Of a stretch of DNA of 64,000 nt, positions 1 through 8,687 are shown one piece after another. Below the pieces are notes generated by a model that was not told the DNA's origin, did no database searches, and saw only the letters and a program-made list of their open reading frames with translations. Each line of letters starts with the position of its first letter. Within the stretch, counting starts at the first letter, position 1. The translations under genes and the position numbers were made by a program. Origin of the DNA: Pseudomonas tolaasii NCPPB 2192 (GTDB taxonomy: Bacteria > Pseudomonadota > Gammaproteobacteria > Pseudomonadales > Pseudomonadaceae). Location of the stretch: positions 2,914,001-2,978,000 of the forward strand of contig NZ_PHHD01000001.1 of assembly GCF_002813445.1 (NCBI RefSeq). The letters are read 5' to 3'.

Positions 1-1198
1 CTTCGGCGAGTTCGTGGGCTTCGGTGAGCAGCACGATAAACACGCCCAGCGCACCGAGAGCGAGCAAGATACCGACGGTCACGCTGAACCAGGTGCTGTA
101 TTGCTGGCTGTAGTCGTAGCCGATCCACACCAACACCGAACCACACAGAAACGCGATAAAGGTCAGGAAGGTGCGGCCACGCTGGCGCAGGGCCGAGCCG
201 TCGATCATCAGCAACGTCAGCGACAGCAGTGCCAGCACCACCGAACCGATAGCCAACACGCGCCATTGCGGGATCGCGACCACAGGGCCTTCAAAGTTGA
301 ATTTCTGCTGGCGCGCGGCGTTGTACACGCCCCAGTAAGCGCCCGCCGAGCCTTCGTCACTGACTTTCCACGGCTGATCGAACGCCTCGATCACAAAGTA
401 GTTGTAGCCCTGGCGGTTCAGCTTGTTCACCAGCGTACGCAAGTAAATCGCCTGGTCGGCCGGGGAGGTTTCATTGCCACCGCGCATGCGGCCGTTGCTC
501 GGCCAGCCCACTTCAGACAGCAGCAGCGGCTTTTTCGGGAACAGTTTTTTCAGGTCGCGGGCACGGTCAAGTACGTACTGGCCGGCCTTGTCCATCGGGA
601 TGAATTCCCAGAACGGCAGGATATGCGCCGCGATCAGGTCGACGTGCTTGGCCAGTTGCGGGTTCTTTTCCCAGATGTGCCATTGCTCGGAGGTGGTTAC
701 CGGCACCTTCACGGCAGCGCGCACGCGGTCGAGCAGTACAATCAATGCTTCGGGGGTGATTTCTTCCCGGAACAACGCTTCGTTACCGACCACTACCCGC
801 ACTACGCTGCGCGAGCTGTTGGCGATTTCGATGGCGCGCTGGATTTCACGCTCGTTGCGCTCAAGGTCCGGGCTGATCCAGATCCCGAGCGTCACGCGCA
901 GGCCGAATTCTTCCGCCAGCTTGGGGATGTCGCCCAGGGTGCCGTCGACCGAGTAAGTACGGATGTTGTCCGTCAGCTTGCTCATGATCGCCAGGTCCTG
1001 GCGCATCTGGTCGTCGGTGGGGTACTGGTCTTTCTGCGGGAACTGGCCTTGCTGGAACGGCGAGTAGGAGAACCCGGAGATCTGTTCAGGCCAGTTGGGG
1101 GTGGTGACGGGGCGGTTGATCAGCGCCCAGAAGCCGGTGAACAGCGCGGCAATTGCCAGCACGATCACCAGGTTGAGTCCAAATTTACGCGATGCCAT
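1..1198 (-). CDS. ndvB: NdvB-like GH17 / glycosyltransferase membrane protein, amino half only
   Basis: Partial: 399 codons are visible from an ATG at 1198 and the frame is still open at the window edge. An amino-terminal membrane anchor (residues about 7-27) precedes a glycoside hydrolase family 17 domain with both expected glutamates: E140 in VVGNEALFR (acid/base) and E229 in LLSEVGWPS (nucleophile). Three more membrane segments follow at about 311-332, 343-361 and 372-392. Full-length Pseudomonas proteins of this layout continue into a family 2 glycosyltransferase; P. aeruginosa NdvB makes periplasmic beta-glucans. The glycosyltransferase half lies outside the window, so the NdvB assignment rests on the hydrolase and membrane architecture. 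It is divergent from tcdA. Confidence 0.75.
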   Translation of the reverse strand, partial: MASRKFGLNLVIVLAIAALFTGFWALINRPVTTPNWPEQISGFSYSPFQQGQFPQKDQYPTDDQMRQDLAIMSKLTDNIRTYSVDGTLGDIPKLAEEFGLRVTLGIWISPDLERNEREIQRAIEIANSSRSVVRVVVGNEALFREEITPEALIVLLDRVRAAVKVPVTTSEQWHIWEKNPQLAKHVDLIAAHILPFWEFIPMDKAGQYVLDRARDLKKLFPKKPLLLSEVGWPSNGRMRGGNETSPADQAIYLRTLVNKLNRQGYNYFVIEAFDQPWKVSDEGSAGAYWGVYNAARQQKFNFEGPVVAIPQWRVLAIGSVVLALLSLTLLMIDGSALRQRGRTFLTFIAFLCGSVLVWIGYDYSQQYSTWFSVTVGILLALGALGVFIVLLTEAHELAE

Positions 1199-1415
1199 GG
1201 CTATTTCGGGTTCCAAAGGGTGTGGAACGAAAAGAGGTGTCGGCCTGCGCCGAACGGCGCGCATCCTACACCGGCCCTTCCCTGAGCGTACAGCAGACAG
1301 AGAAAAGCCGGACGTTAGTCCGCGAAACCCCATCTAAGTTCTTTACTTGTAGCTTGTCGCTTCGAACTTGTCGCTGTGTAGTCCATAATGCGCGCCGGTT
1401 TTTGGGGTATTGGTC

Positions 1416-2225
1416 ATGAGTACAGAAGATCCACGGTTTGCAGGCGTCGCCCGCTTGTATGGCATTGAAGGCCTGGAACGTTTGAAAGCGGCCCATGTGG
1501 CGATCGTCGGCGTCGGCGGCGTGGGCTCGTGGGCGGCGGAAGCCATGGCCCGTTGCGGGGTGGGTGAAATTTCGCTGTTTGACCTGGACGACGTGTGCGT
1601 CAGCAACAGCAACCGCCAGTTGCACGCGCTGGACAGCACCGTGGGCAAGCCCAAGGTCGAAGTGATGGCCGAACGCCTGCGCGGCATCAACCCGGATTGC
1701 ACGGTGCACGCGGTGGCGGATTTCGTGACGCGCGACACCATGGCCGAATACATCACGCCGAACATCGACTGCGTGATCGACTGCATCGATGCCGTCAACG
1801 CCAAGGCCGCGTTGATTGCCTGGTGCAAGCGCCGCAAGATCCAGATCATCACCACCGGCGGCGCGGGCGGGCAGATCGATCCGACGCTGATCCAGGTGTG
1901 TGACCTGAACCGCACCTTCAACGACCCACTGGCCTCGAAAGTGCGCTCCACTCTTCGCCGCGACTACGGTTTCTCGCGCACAGTGACCCGGCATTACAGC
2001 GTGCCGTGCGTGTTTTCCACCGAGCAGCTGCGCTACCCGAAACCGGACGGCAGCATTTGTTTGCAGAAGAGTTTTGTCGGCGATGGCGTGAAGCTGGACT
2101 GTGCGGGCGGGTTTGGCGCGGTGATGATGGTGACCGCCACCTTCGGCATGGTCGCGGCGACCAAGGCGGTGGACAAGATTGTGGCCGGGGTGCGCAGGCC
2201 TTCTGAGCGAACCAAACCCGCATAG
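1416..2225 (+). CDS. tcdA: tRNA threonylcarbamoyladenosine dehydratase
   Basis: Member of the ThiF/E1-like family that uses ATP to cyclise t6A37 of tRNAs into ct6A. The 269-residue product has the nucleotide-binding loop GVGGVGSW at about 32-39, the family motif SNSNRQ, and two cysteines in the carboxy-terminal half (VPCVF, LDCAGG). The ATG at 1416 is chosen over a TTG two codons upstream. Its stop faces the stop of csdE across a REP element. In E. coli TcdA (CsdL) works with CsdA and CsdE, and that pair lies right next door here, which supports the same sulfur-carrier partnership. Confidence 0.93.
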   Translation: MSTEDPRFAGVARLYGIEGLERLKAAHVAIVGVGGVGSWAAEAMARCGVGEISLFDLDDVCVSNSNRQLHALDSTVGKPKVEVMAERLRGINPDCTVHAVADFVTRDTMAEYITPNIDCVIDCIDAVNAKAALIAWCKRRKIQIITTGGAGGQIDPTLIQVCDLNRTFNDPLASKVRSTLRRDYGFSRTVTRHYSVPCVFSTEQLRYPKPDGSICLQKSFVGDGVKLDCAGGFGAVMMVTATFGMVAATKAVDKIVAGVRRPSERTKPA

Positions 2226-2250
2226 ATTTCGCTGCCCTGCACAGATTCAA

Positions 2251-2358
2251 AATGTGGGAGCTGGCTTGTGTGGGAGCTGGCTTGCCTGCGATGCAGGCAC
2301 CTCGGTCTATCCAGTAAGACTGCGGTGATGCTATCGCAGGCAAGCCAGCTCCCACATT
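2251..2358. repeat. REP palindrome between tcdA and csdE
   Basis: The left arm GTGGGAGCTGGCTTG occurs twice in tandem (from about 2254 and 2270). The right arm CAAGCCAGCTCCCAC ends at 2355. The arms flank a less conserved centre and can fold into one long imperfect hairpin. It fills the gap between two convergent genes and ends against the stop codon of csdE (2358-2360). It may act as a transcript-end barrier for both genes. Four more elements of this family occur in the window. Confidence 0.9.
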
Positions 2359-2771
2359 TAGTTTTGTGTAAGGCTCAACGCTCGCATGCGCTGCAGGACA
2401 GCGTTAAGGCCATTGCTGCGGGACGGTGACAGTTGGCGGGACAATCCCAGCTGGTTGAACCAGTCTGGCAAGTCGACAGCTTGCAACTCGGCGGCAGACA
2501 GCCCGTTCACCCGTGCCAGCAGCAACGCCACCAGCCCGCGAATCATCCTTGCATCACTGCTGGCGGCAAACTGCCAGTGACCATTCTCTAGACGGCCCAC
2601 CAACCACACCAGACTTTCGCAGCCCTGCACCAGGTTGGCGTCGACCTTTTCCGCATCCGCCAGGGCGGGCAGCCGCTCGCCCCATTGCATCAGCATGCGC
2701 GCGCGTTGCTCCCAACTGCCCACCGCCTGAAAAGCCTCGAGTGCGGCGACGGCATCCAGCGGCACACTCAT
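2358..2771 (-). CDS. csdE: SufE-family sulfur acceptor CsdE
   Basis: SufE-fold protein of 137 residues with the sulfur-accepting cysteine C51 in VQGCESLVW. It takes persulfide sulfur from its cysteine desulfurase and passes it to acceptors such as TcdA. Its ATG (2769-2771) overlaps the stop of csdA (2768-2770), so the two are translationally coupled. The direct pairing with a SufS-family desulfurase, with no other suf genes nearby, favours CsdE over SufE. Its 3' end touches a REP element. Confidence 0.9.
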   Translation of the reverse strand: MSVPLDAVAALEAFQAVGSWEQRARMLMQWGERLPALADAEKVDANLVQGCESLVWLVGRLENGHWQFAASSDARMIRGLVALLLARVNGLSAAELQAVDLPDWFNQLGLSRQLSPSRSNGLNAVLQRMRALSLTQN

Positions 2772-3973
2772 CGCAACATATCCAGCGCTTGGTCGAGCGC
2801 TTCGAAAAAGCGTTCCAGGTCATCTGAATCGTTGTAGAGCGCCAGCGACACGCGAATGGCCCCCGACAATTGCATCGCCTTGAACAGCGGCATTGCGCAA
2901 TGATGCCCGGCGCGTACGGCGATGCCTTGCTCGGTCAGCAGGTGTGCGAGGTCAGCGTTGTGCACGCCTTCAACCACAAAGCTGGCCAGCGCCACCTGCG
3001 GTGAGCCCAGCACCTGCACGCCATTGCGCGCCCTGAGCCCGCGTAATAAATAGTCATGCAGCGCCGCTTCATGGGCGACCACCGCCTGCGGGTCCAGCGA
3101 ACTCAGGTAATCCAGGCTGGCACCCAGGCCGATGACGCCGGCAATCGGCGGCGTGCCCGCTTCAAAACCCAGGGGGGCAGGGCGAAAGCTGGCGCTCTGA
3201 TAGTCGGCCTGTTGCACCATTTCGCCGCCAAACTGCCAGTGGCGCAGGTGGTGCAGGGCTTCGTGACGGCCATACAGCACGCCCACGCCGTCCGGGCCGT
3301 AGAGTTTGTGGCTGGAAAATACGTAGAAATCGCAGCCCAAAGCCTGCACATCGTGGCGACCGTGGACGATGCCTTGGGCGCCATCCGCCACCGTCAAGGC
3401 GCCGTGAGCCCTGGCTTGAGTGATCAGCGCTTCCAGCGGTTGCCAGGCGCCGAGCACGTTGGACAGCTGGCTCACCGCCAGCAGACGGGTACGCGGGCCG
3501 ATCAGTTCGGCGGCGGCCTGCAGGTCAATCACACCGTCTGCGCCGAGGGGCAATATCACCAGCTCCAGCGCGCGGCGTTTGGCCAGTTGCTGCCAGGGCA
3601 GCAGGTTGGCGTGGTGTTCGAGGGCGCTGATGACAATCTCATCGCCCGCATTGAATAAGTGCTCCAGGCCATAAGCCAGGAGGTTCAGCGCAGAGGTTGC
3701 GCCATGGGTAAACACGATGTGCCCGCTGTCACCTGCGTTCAACCACTGCGCGACCTTGCTGCGGCTGTCTTCAAACGCCTGAGTCGCGTGTGCCCCCGGC
3801 AAATGCTGGGCACGGTGCACATTGGCTGCGCCATTGGCGTAGTAATGGCTGATGGCATCCAACAAGGCCTGGGGTTTTTGGGTGGTGGCGGCGCTGTCCA
3901 GATAGATCTGGTCTTGCCGTTGCAGGGTGGCGATGGCCGGAAAGTCGGCGCGCCAGGGGGAGGGCACAAGCAT
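2768..3973 (-). CDS. csdA: Cysteine desulfurase CsdA (SufS family)
   Basis: PLP-dependent type II cysteine desulfurase that removes sulfur from cysteine as a persulfide. Using the ATG at 3973 (a TTG three codons upstream is less likely) the product is 401 residues, normal for the family. The PLP lysine is K223 in FSSHKLYGP and the catalytic cysteine is C359 in RAGHHCAMP. It overlaps csdE by four bases and follows dapD by 64 bases on the same strand, so it could share a transcript with yffB-dapD. Its likely outlets are Fe-S cluster assembly and tRNA modification through TcdA. Confidence 0.93.
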   Translation of the reverse strand: MLVPSPWRADFPAIATLQRQDQIYLDSAATTQKPQALLDAISHYYANGAANVHRAQHLPGAHATQAFEDSRSKVAQWLNAGDSGHIVFTHGATSALNLLAYGLEHLFNAGDEIVISALEHHANLLPWQQLAKRRALELVILPLGADGVIDLQAAAELIGPRTRLLAVSQLSNVLGAWQPLEALITQARAHGALTVADGAQGIVHGRHDVQALGCDFYVFSSHKLYGPDGVGVLYGRHEALHHLRHWQFGGEMVQQADYQSASFRPAPLGFEAGTPPIAGVIGLGASLDYLSSLDPQAVVAHEAALHDYLLRGLRARNGVQVLGSPQVALASFVVEGVHNADLAHLLTEQGIAVRAGHHCAMPLFKAMQLSGAIRVSLALYNDSDDLERFFEALDQALDMLR

Positions 3974-4037
3974 GGTATTCAAGACTCGTATGAGCGAGCC
4001 CCGGAATCAGGGCCCGCCAGTGGCATCGAGTGGCTGC

Positions 4038-5072
4038 TTAGTTGTGAGCGTGCAGCGCTTCGTTCAGTTCGATCGCCGATTTGTGGGTTTTGCACTCCAC
4101 GGCGCCGGTCTCGGAATTGCGGCGGAACAGCAGGTCCGGCTGGCCAGCCAGCTCGCGCGCCTTGACCACTTTGACCAGTTGGTTCTGCTCGTCCAGCAGC
4201 GCCACCTTGGTGCCGGCCGTCACGTACAGGCCAGACTCCACGGTGTTGCGGTCGCCCAACGGGATACCGATCCCGGCGTTGGCGCCGATCAGGCAGCCTT
4301 CGCCCACTTTGATCACGATGTTGCCGCCGCCCGACAGGGTGCCCATGGTGGAGCAGCCGCCGCCCAGGTCCGAGCCTTTGCCGACGAACACGCCAGCCGA
4401 TACACGACCTTCGATCATGCCCGGGCCTTCGGTGCCGGCGTTGAAGTTGACGAAACCTTCGTGCATCACGGTGGTGCCTTCGCCCACATAGGCGCCCAGA
4501 CGCAGACGCGCGGCGTCAGCGATACGCACGCCGGCCGGAATCACGTAGTCGGTCATTTTCGGGAATTTGTCCACCGAGAACACTTCCAGCAGCTCGCCAC
4601 GCAGGCGCGCTTCCAGCTGGCGTTCGGCCAGCTCGCTGATGTCGATCGCGCCCTGGCTGGTCCAGGCCACGTTCGGCAGTTGCGGGAATACACCGGCCAG
4701 GCTCAGGCCATGGGGCTTGACCAGGCGGTGGGACAGCAGGTGCAGCTTGAGGTAGGCCTCGGGCGTGGAGGTCAGTGCGGCGTCTTCGGCCAGCAGGGTG
4801 GCGACCAGCGGCGTGTGGCTTTCAGCCAGGCGGTTGAGCAGCGCGGCTTGGGTGGCGTCGACATTCTTGAGCGCATCAGCCAGCTGCAGTGCCTGGCTAA
4901 TGGTGAACGTGATGGCCTGGTTACCTTCGGTGTAACCCAGGATCGGCGCGATGGCGGCAACGATTTCGGCCGACGGGTTGAGCAACGGTTGTGCGTAAAA
5001 CACTTCCAGCCAAGCACCTTGGCGGTTCTGAGTGCCGACGCCGAAGCCCAGGCTGAACAGGGAATTGGACAT
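4038..5072 (-). CDS. dapD: Tetrahydrodipicolinate N-succinyltransferase
   Basis: Catalyses the succinyl-CoA-dependent step of the succinylase branch of lysine and meso-diaminopimelate synthesis. The 344-residue product is the long gamma-proteobacterial form. A mixed amino-terminal domain precedes a left-handed beta-helix with hexapeptide-type repeats (for example GVRIADAARLRLGAYVGEG and the glycine-rich GKGSDLGGGCSTMGTLSGGG). An AGAGG Shine-Dalgarno sequence precedes the ATG. dapC, which acts on its product, lies about 3 kb away at 7346-8545, so two consecutive pathway steps are encoded in this neighbourhood. Confidence 0.96.
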   Translation of the reverse strand: MSNSLFSLGFGVGTQNRQGAWLEVFYAQPLLNPSAEIVAAIAPILGYTEGNQAITFTISQALQLADALKNVDATQAALLNRLAESHTPLVATLLAEDAALTSTPEAYLKLHLLSHRLVKPHGLSLAGVFPQLPNVAWTSQGAIDISELAERQLEARLRGELLEVFSVDKFPKMTDYVIPAGVRIADAARLRLGAYVGEGTTVMHEGFVNFNAGTEGPGMIEGRVSAGVFVGKGSDLGGGCSTMGTLSGGGNIVIKVGEGCLIGANAGIGIPLGDRNTVESGLYVTAGTKVALLDEQNQLVKVVKARELAGQPDLLFRRNSETGAVECKTHKSAIELNEALHAHN

Positions 5073-5102
5073 GCTGTTACCTCTAAAAAAGAAAGGGCTG
5101 GC

Positions 5103-5465
5103 CTACTTGAGGGCCGCCGAATAACTATCTGGCTTGAAGCCAATCAGGGTTCTGTCACCGAGATCGAGCACCGGGCGCTTGATCATCGAGGGTTGTGCGA
5201 GCATCAATTCAATGGCTTTCGACTGATCGAGATCGGCTTTGCGTTCGTCTTCGAGTTTGCGAAAGGTGGTGCCCGCACGGTTCAAAACCACCTGCCAACC
5301 GTGCTCGTCACACCATTGGGTCAAGTGTTCGCGGTCGATACCGGCCGTTTTGTAGTCGTGGAATTCATAGCTGACGCCGTGCTCATCGAGCCAGGTGCGC
5401 GCCTTTTTCATGGTGTCGCAGGCTTTGATGCCGAAAAGGTGCAACGTTTTGCTTGAAGCGGTCAA
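5103..5465 (-). CDS. yffB: ArsC/Spx-family reductase (YffB-like)
   Basis: Small thioredoxin-fold protein related to arsenate reductase ArsC and Spx. It has one amino-terminal cysteine in GIKACDTMKKA and the family arginine in VLDLGDRTLIGF, and lacks an extended ArsC active site. The start is placed at TTG 5465 because GGGGG lies seven bases upstream and the protein then begins just before the first strand, as in YffB (120 residues). A GTG at 5504 would add 13 residues. It lies 30 bases upstream of dapD on the same strand and is probably co-transcribed. Substrate unknown; glutathione-dependent thiol reduction is the usual suggestion. Confidence 0.8.
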   Translation of the reverse strand: MTASSKTLHLFGIKACDTMKKARTWLDEHGVSYEFHDYKTAGIDREHLTQWCDEHGWQVVLNRAGTTFRKLEDERKADLDQSKAIELMLAQPSMIKRPVLDLGDRTLIGFKPDSYSAALK

Positions 5466-5689
5466 GGAATTGCCCCCTTTGAGCGTGTGAAAACGGAAGA
5501 TCACGGATTATGCCACGACCAGCGGCTTTGGGTGCCGCTCGTCATGCTTGTCGATGGCCGGGTGCGACTTTTGTGCAAAAGCCATCGCGCAGCACAGGTG
5601 AGTAACATAGCCGGGTAATGTGGCACTTCAACGGCCAGTTGTTGCCTGATGTGTGTCGTAGCAAGTCGATTGTCCGGGAAACCCGCTTT

Positions 5690-7333
5690 ATGCAAACCGC
5701 TTACACCGTTCTTATCCTGCTGATGCTGGTCAGCGTTTCGCGTCTGGTCGGGCGTGTTGTTCCGCTGCCGTTGCCCCTGGTGCAAATTGCCGCCGGTGCC
5801 TTGCTGGCCTGGCCCACACTGGGGCTGCATGTGGCATTGGACCCGGAGTTGTTCCTGTTTTTGTTTCTGCCGCCGCTGTTGTTTTCGGATGGTTGGCGCA
5901 TGCCCAAGCGAGAGTTGTGGCGGCTGCGCGGGCCGATCCTCACGCTGGCGGTCGGCCTGGTGCTCTTTACTGTGGTGGGCGCCGGTTACTTCATTCACTG
6001 GATTTTGCCCACGATCCCGCTGCCGGTGGCCTTCGCGCTGGCGGCCGTGTTGTCGCCGACGGATGCCGTGGCGGTGTCGGCCATTTCCCAAAACCGCCTG
6101 CCAAAGCCGTTGATGCATATGTTGCAGGGCGAGGCGTTGATGAATGACGCGTCGGGCCTGGTGACCTTCAAGTTCGCCCTGGCCGCGGCCCTGACCGGGA
6201 TATTTTCCCTGACGGACGCCAGCCTGACCTTTGTACTGGTAGCGGTCGGCGGCCTGGCAGTTGGCGTGGCGTTGAGCTGGCTGGTCGGGCGCCTGCGCGC
6301 GTGGATGATCGCCCGCGGCTGGGACGACCCGGCCACCCACGTGGTGTTCATGTTGTTGCTGCCGTTCGCCGCCTACGTGCTGGCTGAACGCCTGGGCGCC
6401 TCCGGCATTCTTTCTGCAGTGGCGGCGGGCATGATGCAAAGCTGGCTGGACCTGCTGCCGCGCCAGACCAGCACACGCTTGCTCAACCGCAGTGTTTGGT
6501 CGTTGCTGGAGTTTGCTTTCAACGGGCTGATCTTCCTGCTGTTGGGGCTGCAATTGCCCGACATCATCAAGGCGGTGGTGAGCCATGAGCCGACCTTGTG
6601 GCCAACCCTGTTGTACCGCTGCCTCGATGTGATCGCGATTTTCGTGGTGTTGGTGGTGTTGCGTTTTATCTGGGTGCAAAGCATCTGGCGGCTGTCGGGG
6701 CTGTTACGTCGGCTACGTGGGAAAAGTGAGCTGACGCTGGTGCCCACCGCGCGGTCCTGCCTGTTGTTGACCGTGGGTGGCGTGCGCGGTGCGGTGACGC
6801 TGGCGGGTGTGATGTCGGTGCCTTTGCTGCTGGCGCCGGGGCAGGATTTTCCCGAGCGTGACCTGCTGATCTTTATCGCCGCCGGAGTGATTCTGCTGTC
6901 ACTGGTCGCTGCGTGCATTGCCTTGCCGCTGCTGTTGCGCGGGATCGAACAAAGCCCGGATGAAAAGCGCCATAACGAGGTGCGTGAGGCGTGGAAGAAG
7001 ACTGCTGTGGCCGCCATTCATGCCCTTGAAGCTGAAGAGCCTGCCGAAACCGAAACGCAGGACGCCGCGCAAGCCGCGCTGGCCACCGAGCTCAAGGCAC
7101 GGTTGATGTCGGAATATCGCCATCAGTTGGAAGTGTTCAATGACTCGGCCGAAGCCCAGGCGCTGGCGCAGCAGATGGACCTGCTTGAGCGCAAGCTGCG
7201 CCTCAAAGCCCTGCGTGCGCAGCGCCTGGAGTTGTACAGTTTGAGCCGTCATCACCAGATCGGTGATGACGTATTGCGCGAAGTGCTGGCGGATCTGGAT
7301 ATGAGTGAGGCGAATCTGGGTCACGTAAAGTGA
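5690..7333 (+). CDS. CPA1-family Na+/H+ antiporter
   Basis: Inner-membrane cation/proton antiporter of 547 residues from the ATG at 5690, which has GGGAA upstream and opens directly into the first membrane helix (MQTAYTVLILLMLVSVSRL). About twelve hydrophobic segments follow. The ion-binding region carries LSPTDAVAVSAI and GEALMNDASGLVTF, typical of CPA1/NhaP exchangers, and a later GGVRGAVTLAG is also characteristic. The carboxy-terminal 130 residues are a charged, probably coiled cytoplasmic tail. It is divergent from yffB and ends 12 bases from the end of dapC. Transported cation not certain. Confidence 0.88.
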   Translation: MQTAYTVLILLMLVSVSRLVGRVVPLPLPLVQIAAGALLAWPTLGLHVALDPELFLFLFLPPLLFSDGWRMPKRELWRLRGPILTLAVGLVLFTVVGAGYFIHWILPTIPLPVAFALAAVLSPTDAVAVSAISQNRLPKPLMHMLQGEALMNDASGLVTFKFALAAALTGIFSLTDASLTFVLVAVGGLAVGVALSWLVGRLRAWMIARGWDDPATHVVFMLLLPFAAYVLAERLGASGILSAVAAGMMQSWLDLLPRQTSTRLLNRSVWSLLEFAFNGLIFLLLGLQLPDIIKAVVSHEPTLWPTLLYRCLDVIAIFVVLVVLRFIWVQSIWRLSGLLRRLRGKSELTLVPTARSCLLLTVGGVRGAVTLAGVMSVPLLLAPGQDFPERDLLIFIAAGVILLSLVAACIALPLLLRGIEQSPDEKRHNEVREAWKKTAVAAIHALEAEEPAETETQDAAQAALATELKARLMSEYRHQLEVFNDSAEAQALAQQMDLLERKLRLKALRAQRLELYSLSRHHQIGDDVLREVLADLDMSEANLGHVK

Positions 7334-7345
7334 CCCGCACAGCGC

Positions 7346-8545
7346 TTAGCGGCGACGCTGAATGAAATCGCGAATCCGCTCGGCGGCTTCCACACATTCC
7401 GCCAGCGGCGCAACCAGCGCCAAACGCACGCGACCGGCGCCGGGGTTGAAACCGTCCACTTCACGGGACAGGTACGAACCCGGCACCACGGTCACGTATT
7501 CTTCTTCGAACAAGTCGCGGCAAAACGCGGCATCGTCACCTTCGACGTTTGGCCACAGGTAGAATCCGCCATCCGGCGCCTGTACATCCAGCACTGGCTT
7601 GAGGATGGCCAACACGGCGTCGAATTTTTCCCGGTACAGATCACGGTTGGCCAGTACGTGGGCTTCGTCTTTCCAGGCTGCAATGCTGGCCAGCTGGGTT
7701 TGCACCGGCATCGCGCAGCCGTGGTAGGTGCGGTACAGCAGGAAGGCCTTGAGGATCTCGGCATCACCCGCCACGAAACCGGAACGCAGGCCCGGCAGGT
7801 TCGAGCGCTTGGACAGGCTGTGGAACACCACGCAACGCTTGAAGTCATGGCGGCCCAGTTCGACGCAGGCGCTCAGCAAGCCCGGTGGCGGGGTTTGTTC
7901 GTCGAAGTACAGCTCGCTGTAGCACTCGTCGGCGGCGATGACGAAGTCGTATTCGTCGGCCAGCGCGATGAGTTTTTTCAATGTTTCGACAGGGATCAGT
8001 GCGCCGGTCGGGTTGCCGGGGGAGCACAGGAACAGGATCTGGCAGCGTTTCCAGATGTCCGGCGTCACGGCGTCGAAGTCCGGGTTGAAGCCGTTGGCGT
8101 CCAGGCATGGCAGGTAATGCGGCTTGGCGCCGGCCAGGAAAGCTGCGCCTTCGTAGATCTGGTAGAACGGGTTCGGGCTGACTACCAGCGCATCGTCGCC
8201 ACGGTTGACTACGGTCTGGGTGAAGGCGAACAGTGCTTCGCGGGTGCCGTTGACCGGCAGGATATTGCGCGCCGGATCCAGCCAGCCTTTGGGCACATTG
8301 AAGCGGCGTTCGCACCAGGCGCCGATGGCCTCGCGCAGGGCTGGAATGCCCAGCGTGGTCGGGTATACGGCCATTTGGTCGAGGTTGTCAGCCAGGGCCT
8401 TGGCGACGAACTCCGGGGATTTGTGCTTTGGCTCGCCGATGGACAAGGCAATCGGGCGCTTGTCCGGGTTTGGCGTGACGCTGCCGAGCAGGGCACGCAG
8501 TTTCTCGAACGGGTAGGGCTGCAACTGGTTCAGGGCGTTGTTCAT
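7346..8545 (-). CDS. dapC: Succinyldiaminopimelate transaminase
   Basis: Class I/II PLP aminotransferase of 399 residues that converts N-succinyl-2-amino-6-oxopimelate to N-succinyl-L,L-diaminopimelate. Family features are CSPGNPTGA, ADECYSELYF and the PLP lysine in SLSKRSNLPGLRSGF. The ATG at 8545 (MNNALNQLQPYPF) has GAGG a few bases upstream and is preferred to a GTG eight codons earlier. The position next to glnD matches P. aeruginosa. It is separated from glnD by a REP element, so it may have its own promoter. Convergent with the antiporter gene. Confidence 0.92.
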   Translation of the reverse strand: MNNALNQLQPYPFEKLRALLGSVTPNPDKRPIALSIGEPKHKSPEFVAKALADNLDQMAVYPTTLGIPALREAIGAWCERRFNVPKGWLDPARNILPVNGTREALFAFTQTVVNRGDDALVVSPNPFYQIYEGAAFLAGAKPHYLPCLDANGFNPDFDAVTPDIWKRCQILFLCSPGNPTGALIPVETLKKLIALADEYDFVIAADECYSELYFDEQTPPPGLLSACVELGRHDFKRCVVFHSLSKRSNLPGLRSGFVAGDAEILKAFLLYRTYHGCAMPVQTQLASIAAWKDEAHVLANRDLYREKFDAVLAILKPVLDVQAPDGGFYLWPNVEGDDAAFCRDLFEEEYVTVVPGSYLSREVDGFNPGAGRVRLALVAPLAECVEAAERIRDFIQRRR

Positions 8546-8573
8546 GTAAGCCTCTATCACGGTGAACACAGAC

Positions 8574-8662
8574 CTGTGGGAGCTGGCTTGCCTGCGATGG
8601 CATCGCCGCGGTGTACCTGCCGGACCGTGGCGCCCGCATCGCAGGCCAGCCAGCTCCCACAG
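8574..8662. repeat. REP palindrome between glnD and dapC
   Basis: Convergent arms CTGTGGGAGCTGGCTTGCC and GCCAGCCAGCTCCCACAG flank a centre that itself contains GCGATGGC. Same family as the elements at 2251, 31959, 38832 and 59115. It sits in the untranslated gap between two genes on the same strand. Confidence 0.9.
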
Positions 8663-8687
8663 GGGTTGTGTTTACACAGTTAAATAA

